Assembly: GCF_001509585.1 (NCBI RefSeq)
Contig: NZ_LNCI01000001.1
Location: 661,312 to 725,311 of the forward strand
Reading direction: 5' to 3'
Source of the DNA: Tropicimonas marinistellae
GTDB taxonomy: Bacteria > Pseudomonadota > Alphaproteobacteria > Rhodobacterales > Rhodobacteraceae
DNA: 64,000 bases
Position numbers and translations under genes: made by a program. Of this stretch, positions 44,275 to 53,553 are shown one piece after another (the stretch's first letter is position 1; each line of letters starts with the position of its first letter). The notes under the pieces are model-generated. The model saw only the letters and a list, made by a program, of their open reading frames with translations. It did not search any database and was not told the origin of the DNA.

Positions 44275-44823
44275 GTGGCCGAAGAAAAACCGCTTCTGAT
44301 CAAGCGCTACGCCAGCCGGCGTCTCTACAATACCGAGACCAGCGACTATGTGACGTTAGAGGATATAGCTGGGTTCATTCGAAGCGGACGCGAGGTGCAG
44401 ATCGTCGACTTGAAGTCCGGCGACGACCTGACCCGGCAATACCTGTTGCAGATCATTGCCGAGCACGAAAGCAAGGGCGAAAGCGTCCTTCCCATCAATG
44501 TGTTGACCGATCTGGTGCGCAGCTACACGACCTCCGCGAATTCGGTCGTCCCGCAGTTCCTTGCCATGTCCTTCGAGATGCTCCGTGATGGGCAATCGAA
44601 GATGATGGAAAACATGGAAAAGATGAACCCGATGTCGACCATGCCCGGGTTCGAAGCGATGCGCGCGCAGCAGGCAGCCTTCGTCAAGGCCATGACGGGC
44701 GGTATGGGGACCTGGCCGGCCAGCGGTCCGGAACAGACCGAGAAGGGCGAGGGCGAGGATCTCGACGAGATCAAGACACAGCTTGCGGACCTCCAGGCAA
44801 AACTGGCGCGGATGAACAAGTAA
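44275..44823 (+). CDS. phaR: Polyhydroxyalkanoate synthesis repressor PhaR
   Basis: 182-residue DNA- and PHA-binding regulator: N-terminal PHB_acc_N domain (about 5-65, LIKRYASRRLYNTETSDYVTLEDIA), then PHB_acc repeats (about 70-110, VLPINVLTDLVRSY) and a Met-rich, polar tail ending in a short coiled coil. It represses phaP and itself and is released by binding PHA. GTG at 44275 follows AGGGAGG; longer frames to the left run through the phaP terminator. Confidence 0.94.
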   Translation: MAEEKPLLIKRYASRRLYNTETSDYVTLEDIAGFIRSGREVQIVDLKSGDDLTRQYLLQIIAEHESKGESVLPINVLTDLVRSYTTSANSVVPQFLAMSFEMLRDGQSKMMENMEKMNPMSTMPGFEAMRAQQAAFVKAMTGGMGTWPASGPEQTEKGEGEDLDEIKTQLADLQAKLARMNK

Positions 44824-44891
44824 TCGGCGTCCGTCGCCGCAGGTGGCGTCATCGCATCCCGCGGTGAGCGCACATATGGGGAAAGGCCCGG

Positions 44892-45869
44892 ATGACCGCA
44901 CGGATGACCGACAGCGCGGGCCGGGTGACCCTGTGGGGCATAGAGGTCTTTCTGGCCGTCGCCGAGGAAGGCGCGGTCTCCGCCGCGGCCCGCAGGCTGG
45001 GCGCCAGCCCATCCGGCGTCAGCCAGCAACTCAGCAATCTGGAAACGGCGCTCGGCACGCAGCTGATCGATCGTACCCGGCGTCCGGCCCGGCTCACGGC
45101 GGCGGGTGGGATGTTCCGGCGGCGCGCGCAACGGATCTGGAACGAGGCGATGCAGGCGCGCGCCGAGTTGCTGTCTGGCGACATGCGGAACCTGACCGAC
45201 CTCCGGCTCGGCATGATCGAGGATTTCGATGCTGACGTCACGCCGCGGCTGCTGTCCGACATGGCGGGCGCATTGACCGAGTGCAAGTTCCTGCTCGAAA
45301 CCGGACCCAGCCATCGTTTGTTGGACCAATTGGAAAGCAACGCGCTGGACGTTGTGGTGACCGCCGAACTGGAGGGCGGAGCAGCGGAATGGATGGAGGT
45401 GCATCCGCTGCTGGAAGAGCCATTCGTCGCGGCCGTTCCGAAAGGGTTCGATCCCGGGGACGACGGGCTGGCGGCGCTTCGCGACCTCCCGTTGATCCAA
45501 TACACGCAGCGGCATCTGATGGGCCGGCAGATCGCGGCACATCTTGCCCATCACCGGGTGGTTCTCAGCCATCGGTTTGAACTGGATTCCTACCACGCCA
45601 TCATGGCGATGGTCGCCTCGGGCGCGGGATGGACGATCCTGACGCCGCTCGGCTACCTGCACGCGCGCCGCTTCCGCGAAGAGGCCGACGTGTACCCGCT
45701 TCCCATTGCTCCGCTGACGCGCCGAATCCTGCTGACGGCGCGAACGGAAGCACTGCAAGACATGCCGCGGCAACTGGTCGACCGCCTCAAACCGCTCTTG
45801 CAGGAAATGATCGTCGACACGGCAATCGAGCGGTTACCATGGCTCAAAGGGTCTTTGCGGGTGCTGTGA
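44892..45869 (+). CDS. LysR-family transcriptional regulator
   Basis: 325 residues: N-terminal winged helix (about 12-72, FLAVAEEGAVSAAARRLGASPSGVSQQLSNLE) and a C-terminal effector-binding domain. The effector is unknown. Transcribed toward the DegT gene, with which it converges. Two near-start ATGs are possible (44892 and 44904). No conserved T-N11-A box was picked out by eye. Confidence 0.85.
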   Translation: MTARMTDSAGRVTLWGIEVFLAVAEEGAVSAAARRLGASPSGVSQQLSNLETALGTQLIDRTRRPARLTAAGGMFRRRAQRIWNEAMQARAELLSGDMRNLTDLRLGMIEDFDADVTPRLLSDMAGALTECKFLLETGPSHRLLDQLESNALDVVVTAELEGGAAEWMEVHPLLEEPFVAAVPKGFDPGDDGLAALRDLPLIQYTQRHLMGRQIAAHLAHHRVVLSHRFELDSYHAIMAMVASGAGWTILTPLGYLHARRFREEADVYPLPIAPLTRRILLTARTEALQDMPRQLVDRLKPLLQEMIVDTAIERLPWLKGSLRVL

Positions 45870-45919
45870 GCCGCAGTGCGCCCGGCGCCCGCGCCAATCC
45901 TTCTGAGCGAAATCGTGGT

Positions 45920-47122
45920 CTACGTGCCGTAGGCGCGCGTTTCCGCCATGACCTGGTCAGCCGCGCCGACGAGGACGCTGGAGACGAAATCCAGGTCGGA
46001 GAGTGTCAACCGTGCGGGCAGGCGTACATCGCAGGCACGCATCAGCATATCCCGCGTTTTCGGCAGCTCCGGCACACCGCCTTCGATGAAACGCCAGTTC
46101 CAAAAGGCGCGCGCGTTGTCTGTGCTCATGCCGAAGACCTGCACCTTGATCCCGCCAGCCTGGGCGGTTTCGGCGAAGGCTGTCACCTGGTCGTCGGACA
46201 TTCCGATCAGGTTGAACTGGATCGAGTCCGGTGCGCGCAGCTCCGGTGCGAGCGGTTGGGGAACGTCAAGCCAGGGCGAGACGTTCAACTGCGCGGCGAC
46301 ATAATCGTGATTGCGCCTGCCATCGGCGACGCGTCGTGGAACCTCGGCAAGCTGCGGCCGGATGACCGCTGCCGAAAGGTTCTGCATCCGCAAGTTGTAG
46401 AGTGGCAGCGCATTTTGCCAGCGCTCCACGGCCTTTGCCAGAATGTCGTGTTTCTTCCAATTGTGCTCATAGGCGCCCGACATGATGATCGCCTGTGCAA
46501 TCAGGTCGGCGTCGTCAGAGACCATGATGCCGCCTTCGCCGGCATTGACCAGCTTGTACGACTGGAAGGAAAAACAGCCGACGCGGCCGATCGTGCCGAT
46601 TTTCTTTCCGTTCCAAAGCGTCCCGAGGGAGTGGGCCGCGTCCTCGATCACCGGAACGCCGCGCGCTTCTGCAAGGGCCATGATGGCATCCATATCCGAG
46701 GTATGGCCGCGCATATGACTGATCAGAACAGCGCCGATATCGTCGGTCAACCTCGCTTCGAAATCCGCCATATCAACGCGGTAGTTCGAGCCGACCTCGA
46801 CCAGAACCGGCTGGCAATCGGCGTGGACCACCGCGGATGGAACGGCTGCGAATGTGAAGGCGGGGATCAGCACTTTCGCCCCACGGGGCAGGCCGAGCGC
46901 CTTCAGCGAGAGGAACAGGGCGGCCGAGCAGGAGGAAACGGCGAGCGCGTACCGGCTCCCCATCATCGCAGCGAATTCCCGTTCCAGCAGCGTTACCGGG
47001 GCATCTTCCGGCGCCGTGTAGCGAAACAGGTCGCCCGATTGCATCAGGCGGTCGATCTCGGCCCGGGCGGCCTCCGGAATGGGTTCGGCGTCATAGACAT
47101 TCGGAACTGGCGCCTGAGACAT
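45920..47122 (-). CDS. DegT/DnrJ/EryC1/StrS-family aminotransferase
   Basis: 400-residue PLP enzyme of the sugar-aminotransferase-like family. PLP Lys190 in CFSFQSYKLVNAGEGG, the conserved Asp161 in EDAAHSLG, and TFAAVPSAVVHAD. Members transfer amino groups to keto-sugars or act as related dehydratases; no nucleotide-sugar genes are nearby, so the substrate is open. The start sits behind an AAAACGCGAAGG stretch. About 154 bp downstream of the amidotransferase on the same strand, so it may belong to that cluster. Confidence 0.85.
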   Translation of the reverse strand: MSQAPVPNVYDAEPIPEAARAEIDRLMQSGDLFRYTAPEDAPVTLLEREFAAMMGSRYALAVSSCSAALFLSLKALGLPRGAKVLIPAFTFAAVPSAVVHADCQPVLVEVGSNYRVDMADFEARLTDDIGAVLISHMRGHTSDMDAIMALAEARGVPVIEDAAHSLGTLWNGKKIGTIGRVGCFSFQSYKLVNAGEGGIMVSDDADLIAQAIIMSGAYEHNWKKHDILAKAVERWQNALPLYNLRMQNLSAAVIRPQLAEVPRRVADGRRNHDYVAAQLNVSPWLDVPQPLAPELRAPDSIQFNLIGMSDDQVTAFAETAQAGGIKVQVFGMSTDNARAFWNWRFIEGGVPELPKTRDMLMRACDVRLPARLTLSDLDFVSSVLVGAADQVMAETRAYGT

Positions 47123-47276
47123 GTTTCGGCCTTCGCGTTTTTACATTCGGAAAATCTGTATTCCAGTTTTAGTTTTCACGAAAGGAAAAAGATCGCCCCG
47201 CGGTTCAGGAGATCGCGAGCGTCGTTGCCGCGTGCCGCGCGGGCGCGGCGACGCGGGCGGCGCATCGTGAGGTTGT

Positions 47277-47960
47277 TCAGTGCGATGCCGTCCCGCCGAG
47301 CAGAAACTGCGCCATTCGTCGGGCAATTTCGGCATTGTCGGTTGGCATTGGCAGGGAGGCGATTGCCTTGTCCAGGTTGGATTGAGGAAGCACCTTGCCG
47401 CGTGTTCGGATCAAACCGGCCAGAAACTCCGCATCGAATTCCGGGTGGGCCTGCGTGGTATAGATGCGCGTATCATAGAGCAGCGCGGCGTGCCGACAGG
47501 TCGCGGAGGAGGCAACCGTCTCGGCGCCAAGGGGCGGTTCGATGACCTGATCCTGATGCCAGGCATTTAGAGCAAGTTCGGTGCCGTCGAAGTCATAGAT
47601 CGTTCGACCGACGCTCCACCCTCCGGAGAATTTCTCGACGCGACCGCCTAGTGCTTGCGCGATGATCTGATGGCCGAAACAGATCCCGACCAACGGACGC
47701 CCGTCGACATAGATTTGCCGAATGAGGTTCTCCAGCGGAGCGATCCACGGATGCGACTCGTAAACGCCGTGCTTCGAACCGGTTATCAACCAACCCTCGG
47801 CCGCATCGGCCCCTGCCGGAATATCCCCTTCCTCCACATTCCATGTTCGAAACGTGAAACCGTTACCGGCGAGGAGTTGCTCGAACATGCCGGGGTAGTC
47901 ACCCGTGGATTCTTTCAGTTCTTCGGGTGCGGTACCGGTCTGGAGAATGCCAATCAGCAT
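47277..47960 (-). CDS. Class-I glutamine amidotransferase-like protein
   Basis: 227-residue triad amidotransferase with nucleophile Cys94 (LVGICFGHQII), His172 and Glu174 (AHPEFD). It is a stand-alone GATase of the type often placed with glutamine-synthetase-like ligases, where relatives (for example PuuD) hydrolyse gamma-glutamyl amides. Substrate not known. 45 bp downstream of the GS-like gene, same strand. Confidence 0.8.
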   Translation of the reverse strand: MLIGILQTGTAPEELKESTGDYPGMFEQLLAGNGFTFRTWNVEEGDIPAGADAAEGWLITGSKHGVYESHPWIAPLENLIRQIYVDGRPLVGICFGHQIIAQALGGRVEKFSGGWSVGRTIYDFDGTELALNAWHQDQVIEPPLGAETVASSATCRHAALLYDTRIYTTQAHPEFDAEFLAGLIRTRGKVLPQSNLDKAIASLPMPTDNAEIARRMAQFLLGGTASH

Positions 47961-48005
47961 GGCGAATGTTGTCCTGTGAACATGGGACGCACAGAGAAAG
48001 CTGCG

Positions 48006-49367
48006 TCAAACAGTGTCGATGTATAGTTCCGTCTGCTCTTCGCGGGAGGTTTCGGCCATGTAGCGAAATTCCTGCCGCTTCGTCAGAACATAGTTCTGGA
48101 CGAGTTGCTGCGGGAAGATTCGGGCCACCTCCGGGCTTGCTTCGAAGGCGTCGATCGCGCCTTTCCAGTCCGTCGGGATACTGGGCAACTCCCGGTCATA
48201 GGCGTTCCCCGTCACGGGGTCGGGCGGCATTGAGCCATCCTCGATCCCGTTGAGCGCGGCGCCGAGTACCGCCGCAATGGTGAGATAGGGGTTCACGTCG
48301 CCGCCAGACAAGCGATGCTCGATCCGCCGGGCCTTGTGGTTGCCGCTCGGGATACGCAATGCGGTGGTGCGGTTCTCGTAGGCCCAGCAGATGCCGGTGG
48401 GCGCATGTGCGCCGGGCACCATCCGGTCATAGCTGTTTCCGTGCGGCGCGAAGACCAGCGTGCTTCCGGACATCGCCTTCATGCAGCCGTCAACGGCGTG
48501 AAGCAGGTGATTGCTGCCGCGTTCGGTCCCGTCGTCGAAGATGTTCGAGCCGTTCTTGTCGAGCACCGAGAAGTGCATGTGCAAGCCGGAGCCCGCGTAG
48601 TCGGGGTAGGGCTTGGCCATGAAGCTGGCTGCGAACCCGTGGCGACGGGCCAGACCTTTGAGAAGCATCTTGAAGAGCCAGGCGTCATCCGCGGCGCGCA
48701 GGGCGTCTTCCTGATGCATCAAGTTGATCTCGAACTGCCCGATGCCGGATTCGGAGATTGCCGTATCCGCGGGAATGTCCATCGCTTCGCAGGCGTCGTA
48801 AAGCTCGGTGAAGAACTTGTCGAAAACGTCCAGCGCCCGCAGCGATAGAATCTCGCCCATCGCGCGCCGCTTTCCGGTGCGCGGCGAGGCCGGTACCCGG
48901 AGTTCGTCGCCGCTGTCGTCGATCAGGAAGAACTCCAGTTCCACCGCAACGACCGGCGTCAGGCCGCGTTCGGCGTAGCGCGCGACGACGCGCGACAGTG
49001 CATGACGTGGGTCCCCTTCGAAAGGCCGGCCGTCTTCGTGGAACATCCAGATGGGGAGCAGGCCGGTGGGCGTGTCCAGCCACGGCATGGGCATGAAACC
49101 GCGCTCGGTGGGTTGCAGCACGCCGTCGCGGTCGCCGCTGGCAAGAACCAGGGGGCTGTTCTCGATGTCTTCGCCCCAGATGTCGAGGTTGAGCACCGAC
49201 ATGGGAAACCGCGTGCCGCCCTCGATGGCCTTGTCGGCGAAACGCACGGGAATCCGCTTGCCGCGCGGCTGGCCGTTCAGATCCGCCGCCGCCACCCGGA
49301 TCGCGTGCACATGGGCATTCTTCCGAAGCCAGTTCTTCATAAGCAATTGATCACGCACCACGGCCAT
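48006..49367 (-). CDS. Glutamine-synthetase-family ligase (gamma-glutamyl amine ligase-like)
   Basis: 453-residue GS-fold protein of the PuuA / gamma-glutamylpolyamine synthetase branch rather than true GlnA. Active-site pieces: VVAVELEFFLID, ESGIGQFEINLMHQED, GSGLHMHFSVLD and the YENRTTALRIPSG adenine-site region. The C-terminal FRYMAETSREEQTELYID end is typical of this branch. The start is uncertain: ATG at 49367 directly abuts GGAG, and GTG codons 3-4 or ATG codon 10 are alternatives. Follows the ABC permeases and precedes the amidotransferase. Confidence 0.85.
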   Translation of the reverse strand: MAVVRDQLLMKNWLRKNAHVHAIRVAAADLNGQPRGKRIPVRFADKAIEGGTRFPMSVLNLDIWGEDIENSPLVLASGDRDGVLQPTERGFMPMPWLDTPTGLLPIWMFHEDGRPFEGDPRHALSRVVARYAERGLTPVVAVELEFFLIDDSGDELRVPASPRTGKRRAMGEILSLRALDVFDKFFTELYDACEAMDIPADTAISESGIGQFEINLMHQEDALRAADDAWLFKMLLKGLARRHGFAASFMAKPYPDYAGSGLHMHFSVLDKNGSNIFDDGTERGSNHLLHAVDGCMKAMSGSTLVFAPHGNSYDRMVPGAHAPTGICWAYENRTTALRIPSGNHKARRIEHRLSGGDVNPYLTIAAVLGAALNGIEDGSMPPDPVTGNAYDRELPSIPTDWKGAIDAFEASPEVARIFPQQLVQNYVLTKRQEFRYMAETSREEQTELYIDTV

Positions 49368-49391
49368 CTCCGTAATTTGATCAAATTCCTA

Positions 49392-50231
49392 CTACCGGAT
49401 CAGGTTGAGCCGCAAGGCTATTTTGCGCCGTTTTTGTTTGGGCAGATGTCTGTTGAGGCGTTTGTTGATCATCCCGAAGAGGCTGATGATGACAAGCGTC
49501 ATCAGAACGAAGAAGCCGGCGACAATAGGGTAGGGGACGAAGGGGTTGAAGGTCTTGTCGGCGAAGTAGTTGGCGTAATAGAGCGCGTCGCCCATTTGCT
49601 TCCAGGCGGGGAAGCCGGAGAAAAACACGAGCGTGGTGGCGTGGAAGAGAAAGATCGCCTCGTTGGTGTAGGCAGGCCAGGCAAGCCGTAGCATGGTCGG
49701 CCAGACAATCCGGCGGAACCGATGCAATCCCGTCAGGCCGTAGGCGTCGGCGGCCTCCAGATCTCCCTTGGGGATCGAGCGCAACGCACCGTAGAAGATC
49801 TCAGCGGCATAGGCGGAGGTATTGAGGAACAAGACGATTGTCGCGCCAAGCCATGCGCGCGTAAGCCAGCGCGTGGACGCGCCAAACTCGATTCCGAGTA
49901 ACGAAAACTCGATGCCCGCCTTGGGCAGAAGCACAAAGGCTTCATATGCCAGGAAGAACTGGATGAAGAGCGGTGAGCCACGGAACACAAAGATGAACCA
50001 CTCAGCCGGTTTTCGCAGCCAGGGATTCTGCGCGTTCTTCGCCATCGCCAATGCGGTGGCGAAGAAAAAGCCAAGCAGCAAGGCGATGGCGGCGAAGTAG
50101 ACATTCCAGATCAGGCCGGAGCCGATCAGCACAACCTGTTCGCAAACCGTGATGTCGGCTTTTGGCAACAACCGCTCGCCCAAACCAAGGGAGCGGAGGG
50201 CGTAGGCCTGAAAGGACTCCCAGCAGCTCAT
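49392..50231 (-). CDS. Polar amino-acid ABC transporter permease (HisM/ArtM type)
   Basis: 279-residue inner-membrane permease with five to six helices and the EAA motif region (AADAYGLTGLHRFRRIVWPTMLRLAWPAY), which docks on the ATPase. Overlaps the preceding permease by 4 bp (ATGA), so the two form a heterodimer. Family substrates are basic or polar amino acids or opine-like compounds. Confidence 0.9.
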   Translation of the reverse strand: MSCWESFQAYALRSLGLGERLLPKADITVCEQVVLIGSGLIWNVYFAAIALLLGFFFATALAMAKNAQNPWLRKPAEWFIFVFRGSPLFIQFFLAYEAFVLLPKAGIEFSLLGIEFGASTRWLTRAWLGATIVLFLNTSAYAAEIFYGALRSIPKGDLEAADAYGLTGLHRFRRIVWPTMLRLAWPAYTNEAIFLFHATTLVFFSGFPAWKQMGDALYYANYFADKTFNPFVPYPIVAGFFVLMTLVIISLFGMINKRLNRHLPKQKRRKIALRLNLIR

Positions 50232-51106
50232 GCCTCGCGCCTCATGGCTTCGCCCGCCGCGGTGGCCTGGCCGTGCGAAAGCTTGCGTGTGATCCGCTCA
50301 AGCACAACCTCCGATACACGGGTGAAGGCGAGGTAGAACACCAGCAGGAACAGGAAATAGTAGAGCCGCCAGTCCGGGTGCGGATAGGCGTAGATGGCTG
50401 TCTTGGAGCCACCGAGTTCCCGCGCCCAGTACACGATGTCCTGAACGCCCAGCAGGAAGAGAAGCGGTGTCGCCTTGATCAGGATCATCCAGAGATTGCC
50501 GAGGCCGGGAAGCGCATAGACCCACATCTGCGGCACGAGGATGCGCCAGAAGGTCTGCCGGTCGTTCATGCCATAGGCGTGCGCCGTCTCCAGTTGCGGG
50601 CGCGGCACGGCGTTCATCGCGCCGTATAGCACGTTGGCGGCAAAGGCGCCGAAGACGATGGCGAACGTGAAGACCGCGAGTGTGAAGTTATAGATTTCGT
50701 GGATGCTTTGCGGTGCTGTCGAGAGCGGCATCTTCGCTTCGGGGCAGACGACGAAATCGTTGCCTTGCCGGACGGGTTCGGTCCAGTCGGGGCAAATCGC
50801 CTGATGCCGAAGCCACTCGATTCCCTGATCGAGGGCAATGACGAAGAAAAGGAAGAAAACGATGTCGGGTACGCCGCGCACGATGGACGTGTAGAGCTTG
50901 CCGATCCAGGCGACAGGCGGGATATGCGAGCGCGAAGCAACGGCACCGGCGAAGCCGAAGGCCAGCGAGACGGGGGCCGTAATTGCGAGTAGCAACAGGA
51001 CCGTGCCGAAGGAGCCATAGAACAGCATGTGCTTGCCGTTTGTCAGGTAGCAGGCAAGCCAGGCGAAGCCTTCGAGCGTGGAGGGATCGGCGCAATGTGC
51101 GAACAT
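50228..51106 (-). CDS. Polar amino-acid ABC transporter permease (HisQ/ArtQ type)
   Basis: 292-residue permease, partner of the one downstream. EAA region ETAHAYGMNDRQTFWRILVPQMWVYALPG. It has a periplasmic insertion (about 80-130) with two Cys and the segment ICPDWTEPVRQGNDFVVCPEAK, larger than usual for this family and possibly disulfide-bonded. Follows the binding-protein gene by 40 bp. Confidence 0.9.
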   Translation of the reverse strand: MFAHCADPSTLEGFAWLACYLTNGKHMLFYGSFGTVLLLLAITAPVSLAFGFAGAVASRSHIPPVAWIGKLYTSIVRGVPDIVFFLFFVIALDQGIEWLRHQAICPDWTEPVRQGNDFVVCPEAKMPLSTAPQSIHEIYNFTLAVFTFAIVFGAFAANVLYGAMNAVPRPQLETAHAYGMNDRQTFWRILVPQMWVYALPGLGNLWMILIKATPLLFLLGVQDIVYWARELGGSKTAIYAYPHPDWRLYYFLFLLVFYLAFTRVSEVVLERITRKLSHGQATAAGEAMRREA

Positions 51107-51146
51107 GTTGGGTGGGCGCGGCCTTTAGAGCCGCGCCGAGACGACC

Positions 51147-51869
51147 CTAGTAGGGGCCCGTCATCCCTTCGAACCACTTTTCGATCAGCGTGTTGAGCGA
51201 ACCGTCGGCCTTCATCGACTGGATTGCCGTGTCGAACGTGGCCTTGAGCTCTGCATCGCTCTCGCGCAAACCGATGCCGATCCCGCTACCTAGCATCACA
51301 TCGTCGCCAATGATCATCAGGTCTGCGTCTTCGTTGGCAATCGGCTCCAGGAAGGCTTTGTCGGCCAGAACGGCGTCCACCTCACCATTGCGGACTGCGG
51401 CGACTGTCTCGTCCGGCGTCGCGAATTCGACCAGCGTGGCGCCGGTAGAGGCAACGTGGCTGGCCTGAATCGTGCCGGTCTGCGCCGCCACGACGCCGCC
51501 GGCGACATCCACGTCCTCGGCCATGGCGACGTACACCGACGGATCCGGCGGGAAGTAGGCTTCGGTGAAGTCGATCACCTCGTCACGCTCCTCGGTGATC
51601 GACATGCCGGCGATGATCGTGTCGTAGTTACCGGATGTGAGGTTGGGGATGATGGAATCCCAGTCGTTGGTAACCCATTCGCAGGTCAGCTCGGCACGGG
51701 TGCACAACTCGTCGCCCAGTTCGCGCTCGAAACCGTCGACCTCGCCATTGTCGTTGATGAAGTTGTACGGAGGATAGGCCCCCTCGGTGCCCATGCGCAC
51801 AACGTCCTGTGCCACGGCAAATCCTGCCGAAAGGGCCAGGGCCGCGGTGGAAAGGATCAGTTTATTCAT
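51147..51869 (-). CDS. ABC transporter substrate-binding protein (polar amino acid type)
   Basis: 240 residues: signal peptide (1-20, ends AVAQ) and a family-3 solute-binding fold. GTEGAYPPYNFINDNGEVDGFERE, DWDSIIPNLTSGNYDTIIAGMSITEERDEVIDFTEAY and IGDDVMLGSGIGIGLRE are hallmarks of basic amino-acid (Lys/Arg/Orn/His) or octopine-like binders. Cys pair in CTRAELTCEW may form a disulfide as in LAO proteins. It is second in the operon, after the ATPase. Confidence 0.9.
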   Translation of the reverse strand: MNKLILSTAALALSAGFAVAQDVVRMGTEGAYPPYNFINDNGEVDGFERELGDELCTRAELTCEWVTNDWDSIIPNLTSGNYDTIIAGMSITEERDEVIDFTEAYFPPDPSVYVAMAEDVDVAGGVVAAQTGTIQASHVASTGATLVEFATPDETVAAVRNGEVDAVLADKAFLEPIANEDADLMIIGDDVMLGSGIGIGLRESDAELKATFDTAIQSMKADGSLNTLIEKWFEGMTGPY

Positions 51870-51915
51870 TATTTTCTTCTCCCGGTGAGTGGGTTTTGCT
51901 CAGTGGATGGGCCTC

Positions 51916-52695
51916 TCAGTGCCCCTGCGAATGCGACAGGAATTGTCGCAGCCGTTCTGTCTGCGGATTGCCGAATAGCGTTTCCGGCGCTCCTTCCTCT
52001 TCGATCTTTCCCTGGTGAAGAAAGACGACATGGTTCGATACATCCGCCGCAAGCCGCATATCGTGGGTGACGATTAGCATCGTGCGCCCCTCTTGCGCGA
52101 GTGCCTTGATAACCTTCACAACTTCCTGCTCCAACTCTGGATCGAGGGCGGACGTTGGCTCGTCGAAAAGGAGTGCCTTTGGTTCCATCGCGAGCGCCCG
52201 CGCGATGGCGGCGCGCTGCTGCTGTCCGCCGGAAAGCTGGGCGGGGTAGGCGTCGCATTTGTCGCCGATACCAACCTTGGCAAGCAATTCCCGCCCCAGC
52301 GTTTCGACCTCATGGCGATCGCGTTTCAAGACAGTTACCGGCGCTTCCATGACATTCTCCAGGATTGTCATATGGGCCCAAAGATTGAACTGCTGAAACA
52401 CCATCGAGAGATTGGTGCGAATGCGGATGAGTTGTTTGTGGTCCCCGGGTCTGCGCGACATGCCGCTGCCGCGCCAAGCCACCGGTTCGCCTTCGAACCG
52501 GATGTCCCCCTGCTGGCTGTCCTCGAGCAGGTTCGCGCAGCGAAGAAGGGTTGATTTCCCCGAACCCGACGAACCGATCAGTGAGACCACCTCGCCTTTG
52601 CGAGCGACCATGTCGACACCTTTGAGAACTTCAAGCGCACCGTAGGCCTTGTGCAGGTCTCGTATCTCGATGACAGGCGGTGTGTCTGTGTTCAC
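51916..52695 (-). CDS. ABC transporter ATP-binding protein (polar amino acid type)
   Basis: 259-residue ATPase of the HisP/GlnQ family: Walker A LIGSSGSGKSTLLR, Q-loop MVFQQFNLW, signature LSGGQQQR, Walker B ALLFDEPTSALDPE and H-loop VTHDM. First gene of the leftward cluster ATPase - binding protein - permease - permease - GS-like - amidotransferase. Confidence 0.93.
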   Translation of the reverse strand: MNTDTPPVIEIRDLHKAYGALEVLKGVDMVARKGEVVSLIGSSGSGKSTLLRCANLLEDSQQGDIRFEGEPVAWRGSGMSRRPGDHKQLIRIRTNLSMVFQQFNLWAHMTILENVMEAPVTVLKRDRHEVETLGRELLAKVGIGDKCDAYPAQLSGGQQQRAAIARALAMEPKALLFDEPTSALDPELEQEVVKVIKALAQEGRTMLIVTHDMRLAADVSNHVVFLHQGKIEEEGAPETLFGNPQTERLRQFLSHSQGH

Positions 52696-52769
52696 GGGAA
52701 CGTCGCTATGGCTATTTCAGGGGCAGAGTAGGGCGCAAATTCCGTGCAGATGCAACGCGGAATGGCATA

Positions 52770-53552
52770 TTACCCCTGCAACAGCGACTTTGATCCAACA
52801 TGTTGGGCCGAATATGCCTCCGGACTGGGCGGATTGGGGACCGACAAGTACGCCTGCGGTGCGATCCGTACAAATCCGCGAATCCCAAGCGCACTGCGGT
52901 CGCCCGGCGCCAGATCGGCGATTCCCTCGGCAATTGCGGTGCGCAGGGCGGGCGCATGTTCGGGAAACGCGGTAATCAGCGCCTGTCCGGGCGTGGCGGC
53001 GCTCCGACCAATCACTTTCAATGCGCGTGCAAGAGAGGTGTGCGCGCAAATCAGTCGCCAGCTGATCGCGTCGATCGCGGCGATGTCTGCATTGCCATCG
53101 TTGAGCGCGCGCGAGCTTTCGCGGTGGCTTCCGGTTTCCGGAAGCAAGCGGAACCGAACCGGCGCCGCGGCCGCGGTTGCCCATCCGGAGTGAGAGACGG
53201 CCTCGTTGAAGGCGAGACGGGCGCCGCGGAAATCTTCCACACGGTTTCGGTCGTCGTCCCTGCGTACAACGAAAAGTGAGTGGTAGTAGCCCGGTGGTGT
53301 GTCGGGAAGGCCGTAGTCGATTGCACCGAGGAGCGTGACACGACGATGAAACTCGGTGCGGAACGGCAACCCGCAGACCTGGCCGAGCAGGAGATCCGGA
53401 TTGCGCCACTGGGCGAACAGGTCGTCCGAGCGCGACAGAGAGAAAGGAGCGGAAATGCCTGCGCGCTGCAAGCGGTCGCGCACGGCCCACCAGAGCGCAT
53501 CGGTTGACTGCCGGACGCCCGGATGGTCGTACATCGGCAGTGCTGCGATCAT
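52770..53552 (-). CDS. PhnD-like periplasmic-binding-fold protein without signal peptide
   Basis: 260 residues of the PhnD / type-2 periplasmic-binding fold: YDHPGVRQSTDALWWAVRDRL, LLLGQVCGLPFR, YYHSLFVVRRDD and DFRGARLAFNEAVSHSG, then LNDGNADIAAIDAISW. There is no signal peptide or lipobox, so it is probably cytoplasmic and used as a ligand sensor rather than as a transporter component. It starts one base after the TerB1 stop (TAGGATG), so the two are translationally coupled. No phosphonate genes are near. Confidence 0.75.
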   Translation of the reverse strand: MIAALPMYDHPGVRQSTDALWWAVRDRLQRAGISAPFSLSRSDDLFAQWRNPDLLLGQVCGLPFRTEFHRRVTLLGAIDYGLPDTPPGYYHSLFVVRRDDDRNRVEDFRGARLAFNEAVSHSGWATAAAAPVRFRLLPETGSHRESSRALNDGNADIAAIDAISWRLICAHTSLARALKVIGRSAATPGQALITAFPEHAPALRTAIAEGIADLAPGDRSALGIRGFVRIAPQAYLSVPNPPSPEAYSAQHVGSKSLLQG

Positions 53553-53553
53553 C

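Noticed and set aside
45629..47545. 638-codon open frame opposite the DegT gene and amidotransferase
   Set aside because: Spans several real genes in antisense, no ribosome site or domain.
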